NCBI GenBank assembly: GCA_003250395.1
Contig: QKGM01000007.1
Span: forward strand, 95,827 to 159,826
Reading direction: 5' to 3'
DNA: 64,000 nt
Origin: Bacteroidota bacterium
Lineage (GTDB): Bacteria; Bacteroidota; Bacteroidia; Bacteroidales; TTA-H9
In this document: positions 44,346-53,479 of the stretch, in pieces
How the letters are laid out: each line of letters starts with the position of its first letter
Numbering within the stretch: the first letter of the stretch is position 1
Program-made: the position numbers and the translations under genes
The notes under the pieces: generated by a model
The model's database searches: none
What the model saw: only the letters and a program-made list of their open reading frames with translations
Told to the model about the DNA's origin: nothing

Positions 44346-45368
44346 ATGGGCTTCTTCTCACTTTTTACTAAAGAAATTGCAATGGACCTTGGAACGGCTA
44401 ATACCGTTATTATCCACAACGACAAAGTTGTAGTGGATGAGCCGTCTATTGTCGCCATTGAACGCCGTTCAGGGAAAATACTGGCCGTTGGAAAACGCGC
44501 GCAGATGATGCACGGTAAAACACACGAGAATATAAAAACAATCCGACCTCTCCGCGATGGTGTGATTGCCGATTTTCAGGCAGCCGAATATATGATGCGT
44601 GAAATGATCAAAATGATTCCGGGTCGCAATACCATGTTACCCCAGTCATTGAGGATGGTAATCTGTATCCCTTCCGGTATTACCGAAGTGGAAGAGCGTG
44701 CTGTAAAGGACTCGGCAGAACAGGCCGGAGCGAAGGATGTAAGGCTTATTCATGAGCCAATGGCTGCTGCCATTGGTATCGGTATTGATGTCATGGAACC
44801 TACCGGTAATATGATCATCGACATTGGCGGTGGTACCTCCGAGATTGCTGTCATCGCGCTTGGTGGCATTGTTACGAATGAATCTATTCGAATTGCCGGG
44901 GATGATTTTAATGCCGACATTGAAGAATACATGAAAAAACAGCATAATATCAATATTGGTGAGCGTACTGCCGAAAGAATCAAAATAGAAGTCGGCGCTG
45001 CCATTACCGAGCTCGATAACCCCCCTCCTGACTATGCCGTTCACGGACGCGATATGCTTACAGGTATCCCTAAAGAGATCATGGTGAACTATAGTGAGAT
45101 TGCTCACTGCCTTGATAAATCAATCTCAAAGATTGAAACGGCTGTTATTCATGCGCTCGAAATGACTCCTCCCGAGCTTTCAGCTGACATATACCGTACG
45201 GGTATATACCTGGCAGGTGGCGGAGGGCTTCTCAGGGGGCTTGATAAGAGGCTTCATAATAAAACCAAATTGCCTGTCCATGTTGCCGAAGACCCCCTGA
45301 GAGCAGTTGCCAGGGGAACTGGAATTGCGCTTAAGAATTTCGAGAAATTCACGTTCCTGATCAAATAA
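44346..45368 (+). CDS. mreB: Rod shape-determining protein MreB
   Basis: Bacterial actin of 340 residues that forms membrane-attached filaments directing lateral wall synthesis. Phosphate-1 motif MDLGTANT (about residue 13), phosphate-2 motif IIDIGGGTSEIAV (about 157) and the adenosine motif YLAGGGGLLRG (about 280) are visible, as is the N-terminal amphipathic start GFFSLFTKEI. mreC follows after 92 bases. Its presence predicts a rod-shaped cell. Confidence 0.97.
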   Translation: MGFFSLFTKEIAMDLGTANTVIIHNDKVVVDEPSIVAIERRSGKILAVGKRAQMMHGKTHENIKTIRPLRDGVIADFQAAEYMMREMIKMIPGRNTMLPQSLRMVICIPSGITEVEERAVKDSAEQAGAKDVRLIHEPMAAAIGIGIDVMEPTGNMIIDIGGGTSEIAVIALGGIVTNESIRIAGDDFNADIEEYMKKQHNINIGERTAERIKIEVGAAITELDNPPPDYAVHGRDMLTGIPKEIMVNYSEIAHCLDKSISKIETAVIHALEMTPPELSADIYRTGIYLAGGGGLLRGLDKRLHNKTKLPVHVAEDPLRAVARGTGIALKNFEKFTFLIK

Positions 45369-45460
45369 TAGTATATACTACTCCCTTCACTGCATGAGTT
45401 GCAATTATTTGCTGCCTGGCTGTGAAGGCAGTTGTACCTGTGATCCTTTCTGGTGAGCCC

Positions 45461-46309
45461 ATGCGAAATTTTGTCAACTTTGTAATTAAATACCATTTTG
45501 CACTCCTTTTTGGTGTGCTGGAGTTCATTTCTTTGGGGCTCAGCATACAGTATAATGCCCATCCCGAAGCGGTTTTTTTTAGTAAAGCCACTGCCGTTAC
45601 CGGACGAATCGAATCGGTCTGGAATTCAATATCCGGCTATTTTAATCTGATCGAGGTAAACCAGAAACTTGCTGATCAAAATGCAAGATTTCTGATTAAG
45701 CAGAATTTTTCTTACCTCAACCGGGATACCACCATTACCGTTGTTAACGATAGCCTCCGTCTTCAACGGTTTACGTATACTCCTGCCCGCGTAATCAGTA
45801 ACTCGGTCAACCGGCGTAATAATTTCCTGATGATTGATAAAGGATCTCTCGACGGTATTACCAAGGATATGGGAATCATTGGTCCCGACGGGGTAGTGGG
45901 TATTGTCGTTACCGTTTCGCCTCACTTTTCTTCGGTCATGTCACTTTTACATGAAGCAAGCCAGGTAAGTGCCAAACATAAGCCTACCGGACAATTGGGG
46001 TCTGTTGTTTGGGAAGGAACGGATTATCGTCGGGTATCAATGAGGAATCTGCCTGTTCATGTCGCGCTGAAAGTGGGCGATTCGGTCGTGACAAGCGGGT
46101 TCTCTATTATTTTCCCTGAAGGTATACCTGTTGGCCGGATACGTAAATTCAAACCCGATCAGGGTGATTATTACAGTGTATCTCTTGACCTATTTACCGA
46201 TTTCAATGCTCTTGGCTGGGTCTACGTGGTAAAAAACATATACAGGGAAGAACAGGAGTCTTTAATTGAAGAGCAGGAAAGTGCAGTTCAGCCCGCGGTG
46301 AACCGTTAA
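45461..46309 (+). CDS. mreC: Rod shape-determining protein MreC
   Basis: A 282-residue inner-membrane protein of the elongasome. A short cytoplasmic start (MRNFVNFVIKYHF), one membrane helix (about 10-30), a coiled coil (about 60-95, ending near NVQ-like NQKLADQNARFL) and the periplasmic double beta-barrel (about 110-265: SVNRRNNFLMIDKGSLDGITKDM's central part and GDSVVTSGFS) match the family. I choose the ATG at 45461 over an upstream GTG (45422). mreD, pbp2 and rodA, which usually follow, are absent: the next gene is a convergent lipoprotein. Confidence 0.9.
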   Translation: MRNFVNFVIKYHFALLFGVLEFISLGLSIQYNAHPEAVFFSKATAVTGRIESVWNSISGYFNLIEVNQKLADQNARFLIKQNFSYLNRDTTITVVNDSLRLQRFTYTPARVISNSVNRRNNFLMIDKGSLDGITKDMGIIGPDGVVGIVVTVSPHFSSVMSLLHEASQVSAKHKPTGQLGSVVWEGTDYRRVSMRNLPVHVALKVGDSVVTSGFSIIFPEGIPVGRIRKFKPDQGDYYSVSLDLFTDFNALGWVYVVKNIYREEQESLIEEQESAVQPAVNR

Positions 46310-46315
46310 CAATTT

Positions 46316-46338
46316 CCTCCCGCCGGAGGCTTCTTTTA
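46316..46338 (+). terminator. Probable terminator after mreC
   Basis: CCTCC / GGAGG stem with a CGCC loop followed by CTTCTTTTATT, 6 bases after the mreC stop. The stem is short but GC-rich. Confidence 0.5.
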
Positions 46339-46361
46339 TTAGTTACCTGATAAATATCGGA

Positions 46362-46823
46362 TCAGAGTATTTCTTCCAGGTCACTAAAGAATTTTTCAAA
46401 TAAAGCCTGCTCTCCCTCCGGTCCATCCAAACGCCAGACTGCCTTGTCCGACAAATCGGTATTACCCCTGTATACCCTGGGTTTTAGGACTATCGTGCAC
46501 CGGTTTCCATCTTGGGTTATTTTAATCAGATACTGCCTGTATATTCCTGTTGAAGTAACCTGATAAGAGTATGGATTTGCAGCGCCTACGGCTCCCAGTA
46601 ATTTTTGTTTAGTATTGACGATCCCCTTCTCCTGATCTGCGAAGGCTATTTCATAGCCCTCTATTGATAATACTCCCTCAACGGCTTTCCAGATACGTTC
46701 ATAGGAAGCTTCGTATGTCCGTGTTCCATACTGGGCAATGAACCCGGTGGTCAACATTTTACCGGGTGAGCAGGCCGTAATCAGTATTACGGTTAAAGCG
46801 AAGATCGAAATTCTGGTTTTCAT
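46362..46823 (-). CDS. Predicted lipoprotein
   Basis: A 153-residue protein with a lipoprotein signal peptide: hydrophobic stretch then the lipobox ITAC (Cys near residue 17). The mature part begins SPGKMLTTGF and contains TYEASYERIWKAVEGVLSIEGYEI, a pattern seen in small envelope proteins where the segment around a paired helix and beta sheet is predicted, and ends with an acidic helix (FEKFFSDLEEIL). I use the ATG at 46823; the longer frame (to 46880) would bury the signal peptide. I do not recognise a specific family, and the gene is alone between mreC (convergent) and a long gap. Confidence 0.75.
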   Translation of the reverse strand: MKTRISIFALTVILITACSPGKMLTTGFIAQYGTRTYEASYERIWKAVEGVLSIEGYEIAFADQEKGIVNTKQKLLGAVGAANPYSYQVTSTGIYRQYLIKITQDGNRCTIVLKPRVYRGNTDLSDKAVWRLDGPEGEQALFEKFFSDLEEIL

Positions 46824-48017
46824 TATTTCATGTTTTAAGTTAGGTTTCTTTATTAGGTGGCTGGGTAAGATGAACGGCATGTTATTTTACCCGGATTGAT
46901 TCAACGGGGATTAATTATCGGCTTATCAATGCCAGGGTGCACGAACATTGCGGCAAATCACGATGATTGACGTTATGGATTCCATTGGTTACCAGGAGCG
47001 TTGCAATGAACCTGGCCGTCGGGACGATGTATCCCGCTTCTTTAACGAACGACGCCTTTTTGCTTTTCATAATGCCGGAAGATTACAGGTCGGCCAGGTA
47101 GTCAACAATGCGTAAAAATTGTATTTAATCAGATAATAAGTTTTTTGTACAGATAGGGGGTGGGATGTATAAGTAATTATTCTCTAAAGTTTGTTAATAA
47201 GCACAAATTCAGCAATAACTGTCAATTTTAGCTGTTTACAAGCATTAATTCCGTAAAAATAGTTAATAGTTTTTTATATTTACCGGAGAGATAAAAAAAA
47301 TACCATCCCGGATGTAGATGTATTTTAACAGTATCCGGAAATTGCACATAATTCTATATTTTGGACACTACATGTTGGTCAGTTTTTAGTTCCGGCTCGA
47401 AAATTTTGACAGAAAAATAAAAATTTTATGTGATTTGATGTCACGTGTCGGCATTTTTTAATTAACTGTATATCTGTTTATTGTTACTTTATTTTGTCTC
47501 AAACTACCCCCAAATTCATACCAAAGTTATATCTTATTTGGGTTTTTCTTATGAAATGCCTATGATTGTAGTAACCTGGAGGTATCTTATATATGATGAA
47601 AAAATGAATATGTGTAATTTGTGGCATAGAATTTGACGCTCCATTTGACCTGGGGTTATATCGCATGTTAGTTTCACTCTGGAGGTTCTTATGGTGAGGT
47701 TTTCACTATAGATATTTTACCGGAAACCGGTTACAGCCGATATTATTATTTACAGAGTTTAGCTTTCATTCTGGGTTAGCCGGTATTAATCCTGATAAAC
47801 AACATCGGGTTTCATGTTGATGAAAATCACTGCTAAAGTTTTGACAGTTACGCTGCCGGGATACAGGTAAGTCCGGTTAAAACAAAGAAGTAGTGTAGTA
47901 AAGTCTCGTTAAGCTCAATAGTATAAGTTATTGAGTAGTTGCATATATATTGAACCCGATGGCTTTTCTGTATGATACCCGGTTAACAGGAATGTAAAAA
48001 AGAAGCTTCAACGTTGG
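46824..48017. other. Long intergenic region
   Basis: About 1.2 kb with no gene I can support. A minus-strand ATG frame of 51 codons (46915-47070, starting MKSKKASFVKEAGYIV) lies in its more GC-rich right-hand part near the lipoprotein, but it has no recognisable feature. The rest (47100-48000) is AT-rich with stops in all frames. There is a small palindrome ACCGGAAACCGGT at 47719-47731. No tRNA or rRNA signature. It may be the remains of decayed genes. Confidence 0.5.
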
Positions 48018-48662
48018 CTATTTCATGATCTTTTTCCTGTAAACAAGGTTTCGGTCCTTTAATAACACGCTCGCGAAATAAATCCCCGAAGGTAGATCTG
48101 CTACTGGCAAAGCATTGGTGTTGGTTCCTGATTTAATCAGCTGCCCCTGCACGTTGTAAAGGTTTATTTCCCCTGCCGATACACCCTCTTCAACTTTGAT
48201 ATGAGAGGAGGAGTAGTCGTACCAGATTTTTGGCGATTTATTCGCGACAGGTTTCGTGATGCCGATGGGCAATGAGGCGCTGATTATGTTATTCGAAGAG
48301 TCTGATTCACCCGAAGGGTTTTCGTAAACTGCCGTGACCCACATTCTTCCGACGAAGCCCTGGGGTACTATGTAAAAAGTGTCAGAAACAGTGGCAAAGC
48401 ATGTTATCGAAGAATCGTAGGGTTCGATGTGCTGAAGGTATAATCTGTAATTCAACAGGCTGGCTTTAACCGGCAGGGTATCCGGAGCTTTCCAGTTGAA
48501 ATAGCTGCAATAGGCTGGCCCGGTGATTATCTCTCCGTTGCAGTATCCACCATCATCAATAGGGAAATAATAGTAGTGGAATTCCAGATCTGTTGGAGGT
48601 TGGAATTGGGCTAACAGGGTAAGCGGAAGAAAAACCACGAGCAATAAAGTAAATTTTCTCAT
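48018..48662 (-). CDS. Small T9SS-secreted protein with fibronectin-like domain
   Basis: A 214-residue exported protein: signal peptide (LLLVVFLPLTLLAQ, cleavage near 18), a beta-rich domain (about 20-130) of fibronectin type III character (FQPPTDLEFHYYYFP, FNWKAPDTLP, VTAVYENPSGESDSSN) and a type A sorting domain at about 145-214 (GEINLYNVQGQLI, ADLPSGIYFASV, ending RKKIMK). It would be delivered to the surface or released by T9SS. Aromatic residues cluster in the first 40 mature residues. The binding partner is unknown. It is flanked by non-coding DNA on both sides. Confidence 0.8.
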   Translation of the reverse strand: MRKFTLLLVVFLPLTLLAQFQPPTDLEFHYYYFPIDDGGYCNGEIITGPAYCSYFNWKAPDTLPVKASLLNYRLYLQHIEPYDSSITCFATVSDTFYIVPQGFVGRMWVTAVYENPSGESDSSNNIISASLPIGITKPVANKSPKIWYDYSSSHIKVEEGVSAGEINLYNVQGQLIKSGTNTNALPVADLPSGIYFASVLLKDRNLVYRKKIMK

Positions 48663-49022
48663 TTGATTAAGGCTTTTATAAATGGGTTGATCTGCGAGAT
48701 TTTATCCTCAAATTTAATAATACTTAGCATGATTGGATGGGAGTTCCGGAAATTTTAAGACGTTTTTTTATAAACTTACTTTGTTTCGGGTAAAGTGTTG
48801 ATCTGTTGAGAATAACGAATGCTTTCTTTTAATCACCAGATAAAATGGTTCGGTAGGTCACACGTGATGTACAGAAAATTCTGTTGTATAGTGGATGAGG
48901 AAAAGATAAACGATTGTTTTGTGACAAAAAGGGGGCTGTTATCCCGTTAAAATCTCCTACTTTTGTTTCGTAAAAATCACCAATTGCCGCGAGGCTAACC
49001 ATTAAACAATCAGTTTCACCCT
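48663..49022. other. Divergent intergenic region upstream of the fused oxidoreductase
   Basis: 360 AT-rich bases between a minus-strand T9SS gene and the oxidoreductase. It contains the -7 box at 48958-48965. No other structure is evident. Confidence 0.5.
48958..48965 (+). promoter_or_regulatory. -7 element of the fused oxidoreductase promoter
   Basis: TACTTTTG matches TAnnTTTG, 57 bases before the ATG. A -33 TTG at the expected spacing is lacking. Confidence 0.4.
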
Positions 49023-52000
49023 ATGCACCGAATTAGTCACCACCCAATTCTTGACATACCTCATGTAGAGGAAGTTGAGTTCTCTTTCAATGGACAAAAG
49101 ATCCATGGTCAGAAAGGTTTTACCATCGCAGCCGCCCTTCATCAGGCTGGCTTTCCAGTTCATAGTCACAGCCTTCAAAACCGTGAGCGATCGCTTGAGT
49201 GCGGTATCGGAAAGTGCGGGGCATGCGAAATGCTCGTCGATGGACAAATAAAAAGAATTTGTATTACCCCGGTTGATGGCATCAAATCGGTTGCCGAGAT
49301 ACCTCATGATTATAACCCCGGGGTTACACCTTACCAGAAGAAAGAGTCAGTCAACGTGTACAAGACATCGGTGGTGATTATTGGTGCCGGCCCTGCCGGC
49401 CTTGCTACCCGTGAGTTGCTTAACCAGTCAGGAGTTGATAACATTGTTCTCGATAATAATGACAGGATTGGAGGCCAGTTTCTGATGCAAACACACCAGT
49501 TCTTTTTCTTTGAGAAGGAGAAGAAGTTTGGAGGGATGCGTGGATTTGACATAGCAAAGACACTGGCAGGTGAAAACCTTGATAACATATTCCTCAATGC
49601 CACGGTATGGGATATACTTGAGGGGAATCGCGTAGCTGTTAAGAATATTCGTACCGAAGAGGTGTATTATGTTGAGGCCGATTATCTTGTGGTTGCAACC
49701 GGAGCCGTTCCTTTCATGCCGACCTTTGAAAACGATGATGTGCCCGGGGTTTACACTGCTGCTGTAGTTCAGAAGATGATGAACAGCGAATTTACCCTTC
49801 TTGGCAAAAACGTGCTGACTGTTGGTGCCGGAAACATCGGTTACCTGACCTCTTACCAGCTTATGCAGGCAGGTGCGAAAGTGAAGGCAATCATTGAAGC
49901 CATGCCTGGTGAAGGGGGATTCCCGGTTCAGGCCAACCGTGTTCGTCGCCTGGGTATTCCTATTCTTACTTCTCACATTCTGTTGAAGGCTATTCCCAAC
50001 GATGACCATACCGGTATTATTGGTGCTGTTGTGGCCAAGTGCCAAAACTTTAAACCTATCCCCGGGACCGAGAAAGTAATAGATGGAATTGATGCTATCA
50101 ATATCTGTACCGGTCTTGTTTCTGATGACCAGCTCCTGATAAAGGGTAACGAGATTTTTGGACGTCGCTGCTTTGGTGCAGGCGATTCGATCAGGATCGG
50201 GGAAGGAACCTCGGCTGTGCTGAGGGGAAAGCAGGTTGCCTATGAAATTCTTGCCGATTTGGGTGTTCGTTATAAATATGATGACTACCTGGCGCTCTCG
50301 AAAGAATATATCGACTCACAACAGCACCCGACCAGAGTAATAGAAAAACCGTTTCTTCCCACCCGCGAGAGGATGGAGCAGAAAGGTTTTGTTCAGATCG
50401 ACTGCCTCTATGGTTTCGCATGTAATCCATGCGAATTTGCATGTCCTCACGGAGCCATTACCAAGACCTCTACCAGTACAGTTCCTCATATCGACTACGA
50501 TAAATGTATTGGCTGTATGGATTGTGTTTATCAATGCCCCGGACTTGCCATCTTTGGGTATAACCTGAAGAAAGACTGGTTGTTCCTTCCAATTGAATAT
50601 GAAGCAAACGAAGGAGCCAATGTCTGGCTGGTCGACAACAACGGTCATCAACTGGGAGAAGGAGTTATCGAAAAGATTCTTCGAAAACCCAATAAAACCA
50701 ATGTTGCAAGGGTGAAGTCGCTTACACTTCAGGGTGAAGACCTGGTAAATGTCCGGGGATTTATCGTGAAAGAAAAGTTCCCCGAACCTTTTGAGATGCT
50801 TCCTGCCGATTTCAACGTGAAGTCGGAGACCTATGTCTGCCATTGTGATGACGTAACTGTTGATGAGATTCTGGGGATCGTTGGTGACCGGAAGTTTATC
50901 AGCGTTGATGAGATTAAACATACTACCCGGCTGGGCATGGGAGCCTGCCGCGGGAAGCGTTGTATTCCCCGTCTGAAATCGATGATTAGAAATTATGGTA
51001 TTCAGATAGTAGGAGAAGCTACACCCCGTGGCCCTCTTTCGAATCAGCTCTCGATGGGAGAGTTATATCCCCGCCCGGTTCACGAGAATATAATCGCTGT
51101 CAGCCATAAGAAAGCGCCACGTGTGATCACGGTACCATCACTGGTTGCCGGAGGAGGTATTGGTGGAAGCGCTCTGTTCCGTTACCTTGCCGAAGAAGGA
51201 TTGAAGCCTTTGCTGATTAATTACGGACGCGGTTCTTCGTGGCGGAATATTGCAGGCGGGCGCCCTAATTTCAGTGTCCCCGAACTGAGCGATATAGCTG
51301 TCAACAATCTACAGATCTTTAAAGACCTTCAAAAGGTTCGAAATATTGATTTTCGTCCCATCGACTACGTCACCTTCGCCCATGATGACACGATGTACAA
51401 CGCGCTGAAAGCATCAATGGCGTGGAGCGATGCCGAGATGATTGAGCCTAAAGATTTTACAACACGTGTATCCCCGTATTTCAATACCAATCTGAAGACC
51501 TACCAGGCTGCACTCATTACCCATAACTGCTGGCAGGCAACTCCGGGGCGGGTGGTTGACCTTATTCGCCAGATTGGCCTTAAGCATGGAGGGACTATCG
51601 AGGAAGACTGCAAACTGATTGATGTGAAGCATGATGGTGAGAAGTATATTGTCCTTGTGCAAAATCACGACAAGGAGTTTGTTGAATACCATACAGATCA
51701 TTTTGTAAACGCGCTGGGAGCTGAAGGAGCTCATTTCGCCAAAAAGCTTGGCATTGAGACAGGCCAGTATCCTGTGAAACATCAGGCGTTTATAACGAGA
51801 CGACTACCTATGATGGGTGTGAACAACATTCCTTTACCCATGATTATAGACAGGCGAAATTACAAAGGATTCGTCGCGGTATATGGGCAGCAGCTTGCCG
51901 AAACCGGTCAGATAATAGGATGTGCATCTCCAGGTGTTGAACCAGCAGAAACAGATAAAAACCTTAAAATTAACAGCAAAGAGTTTTTGGAAATCGCTTC

Positions 52001-52256
52001 CGAGATATTTGTTGATTGGTTGCCTGAATTGTCGAGTGTTGGTTTTCAGGCTATTTGGGCTGGTTATTACATGGAGCCCCGTATGTTCATTGATCCTGAG
52101 AAAGGTCTGTTTACCGGGTTAAGAGGCCAGGGTTTCATGCTGGGTCAATACCTTGCCAAAATGTATGTAGATAAGCTTGTTGGTAAAAATGTACCTGATT
52201 ATTTCAGCCGCCTTAGCATGAGTGGCGACGGAATGCTTGAAAAAGCCTTCAAATAA
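49023..52256 (+). CDS. Fused multi-cofactor FAD/Fe-S amino- or imino-acid dehydrogenase-like oxidoreductase
   Basis: A 1077-residue protein joining parts that are usually separate subunits. Residues 1-95 are a [2Fe-2S] plant-type ferredoxin domain with Cys60, 65, 68 and 80. About 115-440 is a pyridine-nucleotide-disulfide-type flavoprotein (GAGPAGLA at about 120, second dinucleotide fold at about 275). About 460-512 holds eight Cys for two [4Fe-4S] clusters (CNPC..CP, CIGCMDC..CP). About 605-655 is a BFD-like [2Fe-2S] domain (VCHCDDV, GACRGKRC). About 700-1070 is a DAO-type FAD domain (AGGGIGGSA). The parts correspond to the alpha, gamma and beta components of opine, hydroxyproline and L-proline dehydrogenases and to sarcosine oxidase without its aminomethyltransferase domain. 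The substrate is unknown. No membrane segment is seen. Confidence 0.85.
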   Translation: MHRISHHPILDIPHVEEVEFSFNGQKIHGQKGFTIAAALHQAGFPVHSHSLQNRERSLECGIGKCGACEMLVDGQIKRICITPVDGIKSVAEIPHDYNPGVTPYQKKESVNVYKTSVVIIGAGPAGLATRELLNQSGVDNIVLDNNDRIGGQFLMQTHQFFFFEKEKKFGGMRGFDIAKTLAGENLDNIFLNATVWDILEGNRVAVKNIRTEEVYYVEADYLVVATGAVPFMPTFENDDVPGVYTAAVVQKMMNSEFTLLGKNVLTVGAGNIGYLTSYQLMQAGAKVKAIIEAMPGEGGFPVQANRVRRLGIPILTSHILLKAIPNDDHTGIIGAVVAKCQNFKPIPGTEKVIDGIDAINICTGLVSDDQLLIKGNEIFGRRCFGAGDSIRIGEGTSAVLRGKQVAYEILADLGVRYKYDDYLALSKEYIDSQQHPTRVIEKPFLPTRERMEQKGFVQIDCLYGFACNPCEFACPHGAITKTSTSTVPHIDYDKCIGCMDCVYQCPGLAIFGYNLKKDWLFLPIEYEANEGANVWLVDNNGHQLGEGVIEKILRKPNKTNVARVKSLTLQGEDLVNVRGFIVKEKFPEPFEMLPADFNVKSETYVCHCDDVTVDEILGIVGDRKFISVDEIKHTTRLGMGACRGKRCIPRLKSMIRNYGIQIVGEATPRGPLSNQLSMGELYPRPVHENIIAVSHKKAPRVITVPSLVAGGGIGGSALFRYLAEEGLKPLLINYGRGSSWRNIAGGRPNFSVPELSDIAVNNLQIFKDLQKVRNIDFRPIDYVTFAHDDTMYNALKASMAWSDAEMIEPKDFTTRVSPYFNTNLKTYQAALITHNCWQATPGRVVDLIRQIGLKHGGTIEEDCKLIDVKHDGEKYIVLVQNHDKEFVEYHTDHFVNALGAEGAHFAKKLGIETGQYPVKHQAFITRRLPMMGVNNIPLPMIIDRRNYKGFVAVYGQQLAETGQIIGCASPGVEPAETDKNLKINSKEFLEIASEIFVDWLPELSSVGFQAIWAGYYMEPRMFIDPEKGLFTGLRGQGFMLGQYLAKMYVDKLVGKNVPDYFSRLSMSGDGMLEKAFK

Positions 52257-52558
52257 TCTTAATTTGACAATCTGATAAGCAGCGGTATTCTGTTATGCAG
52301 GTATACCGCTGCTTTTGTTGTTGTTGTGAGTAGTTTCAAAACCTGGCTGAAAATATCGACAACGAGGTTTTTAATATTTGTAATGCTGAATTATTAAATG
52401 CTGAAGTGAATAATTCAGACTAATCCGGCCAGGGAGCTTAGCCCGGGATTAATAAAAAATGAGGTTTATTGTCCCTGCTTCGCCGAAAGGGAGCGTGACG
52501 TGAAAGTGGTTAAACAGATTTAATTCATACCCGGGCCTAAAAAGCCAGATCATGTGAA
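52257..52558. other. Intergenic region with stem-loops between convergent genes
   Basis: About 300 bases between the oxidoreductase and the FkbM methyltransferase. Besides the terminator there are an inverted repeat CTGAATTATT / AATAATTCAG (52386-52395, 52409-52418) and a weaker one, TAATCC / GGATTA (52421-52451). No gene. Confidence 0.55.
52278..52316 (+). terminator. Terminator of the fused oxidoreductase gene
   Basis: An 11-base perfect stem AGCAGCGGTAT / ATACCGCTGCT followed by TTT, 21 bases after the stop codon. Confidence 0.85.
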
Positions 52559-53284
52559 TCAGTTAGCAGCAGCAACGAAGTAGTAATCTTTCTTTTCGCG
52601 GTATATGCGGATAAAATCTTCACGGCTTAACCAGGGATAACCATTGAGCCAATCGGGAATAAGGTGGATGTTGAGTCCTGCATCGCGGGTAAGGAGGTCG
52701 TAAATCTGTTCCGGTTGAGTGCCGTAAAATTCACTTGCACCGAGTCCACATTCAAAGATAACCACTGGCTGATGCCTCCGAAGTGTCTGGAGGGCTCCCT
52801 TGAGTACCAGATATTCAGCTCCTTCAACATCAATTTTTATAAGGCGTACCGTTTGATCGGAAGTGATTACACTGTCAAGAGTTCTCATTTCTACGTTAAT
52901 CTCTTCAATGTCGGGGTGATTGGTAGCATATTCCCTTTTCCGGATACCACTGTAGGCGGGAGCATTCCTGACATATTGAAAGGTTGTGTTGCCGTTGGTG
53001 TTGCTGAGAGCGTAGGGTAAAATAGTTGCTCTCCCGTCAAATTGAGCTTTCAGGTGATCGTATAATGACGGGATAGGTTCAAAACCAATATGATGTCCTA
53101 ATGGAGCCAATTTAAGCATGATTTCAAGAATTTCACCCTTATGGCATCCTATATCAATGGCATTTCCACCATATTTAAGTACCTGCTCCAACACTTTTAG
53201 CGTGAGCCGATCGTACTTCAGATTTTTAGTAGCATCTACGTGCAAAGACATCAGCACGTTGCGTATCAATTCTTTAAAATGCAT
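52559..53284 (-). CDS. FkbM-family methyltransferase
   Basis: A 241-residue SAM-dependent methyltransferase. Motif I is NAIDIGCHKGEILEIML (about residue 41), the acidic motif near residue 65 is IGFEPIPSLYDHL, and the family block KIDVEGAEYLVLKGAL is near residue 148. FkbM proteins O-methylate sugars or polyketides. In Bacteroidota, homologues are often found in glycan or LPS loci, but no such locus is here, so the substrate is open. The gene is alone on the minus strand between the oxidoreductase and the ABC-F gene. Confidence 0.85.
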   Translation of the reverse strand: MHFKELIRNVLMSLHVDATKNLKYDRLTLKVLEQVLKYGGNAIDIGCHKGEILEIMLKLAPLGHHIGFEPIPSLYDHLKAQFDGRATILPYALSNTNGNTTFQYVRNAPAYSGIRKREYATNHPDIEEINVEMRTLDSVITSDQTVRLIKIDVEGAEYLVLKGALQTLRRHQPVVIFECGLGASEFYGTQPEQIYDLLTRDAGLNIHLIPDWLNGYPWLSREDFIRIYREKKDYYFVAAAN

Positions 53285-53424
53285 CCGGCAACAATTTAAG
53301 CCTATTAGGGGAGGTTAGGACCCATCTCGGTAGTCTAATTTTCCGAAGCGGCGAAGATACGATATTCTGATAGTAATTATGACAAAACTTCTGTTTTCGG
53401 AGAAGCTGAACTACTAATTCGTGC

Positions 53425-53456
53425 TTGGGCGGCTCACCCCCTTTTCCCTATCTTTG
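53425..53456 (+). promoter_or_regulatory. Promoter of the ABC-F gene
   Basis: TTG (53425-53427), 21 bases, TATCTTTG (53449-53456), 23 bases before the ATG. Both elements match the consensus well. Confidence 0.65.
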
Positions 53457-53479
53457 CCTCTCAAAACCTGAGATGCCTT

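Noticed and set aside
46915..47070. A 51-codon minus-strand ATG frame upstream of the lipoprotein gene
   Set aside because: Too short and featureless to separate from chance, with no promoter or neighbour support.
47719..47731. Palindrome ACCGGAAACCGGT in the long gap
   Set aside because: 5-base arms only and isolated in non-coding DNA. Chance is a sufficient explanation.
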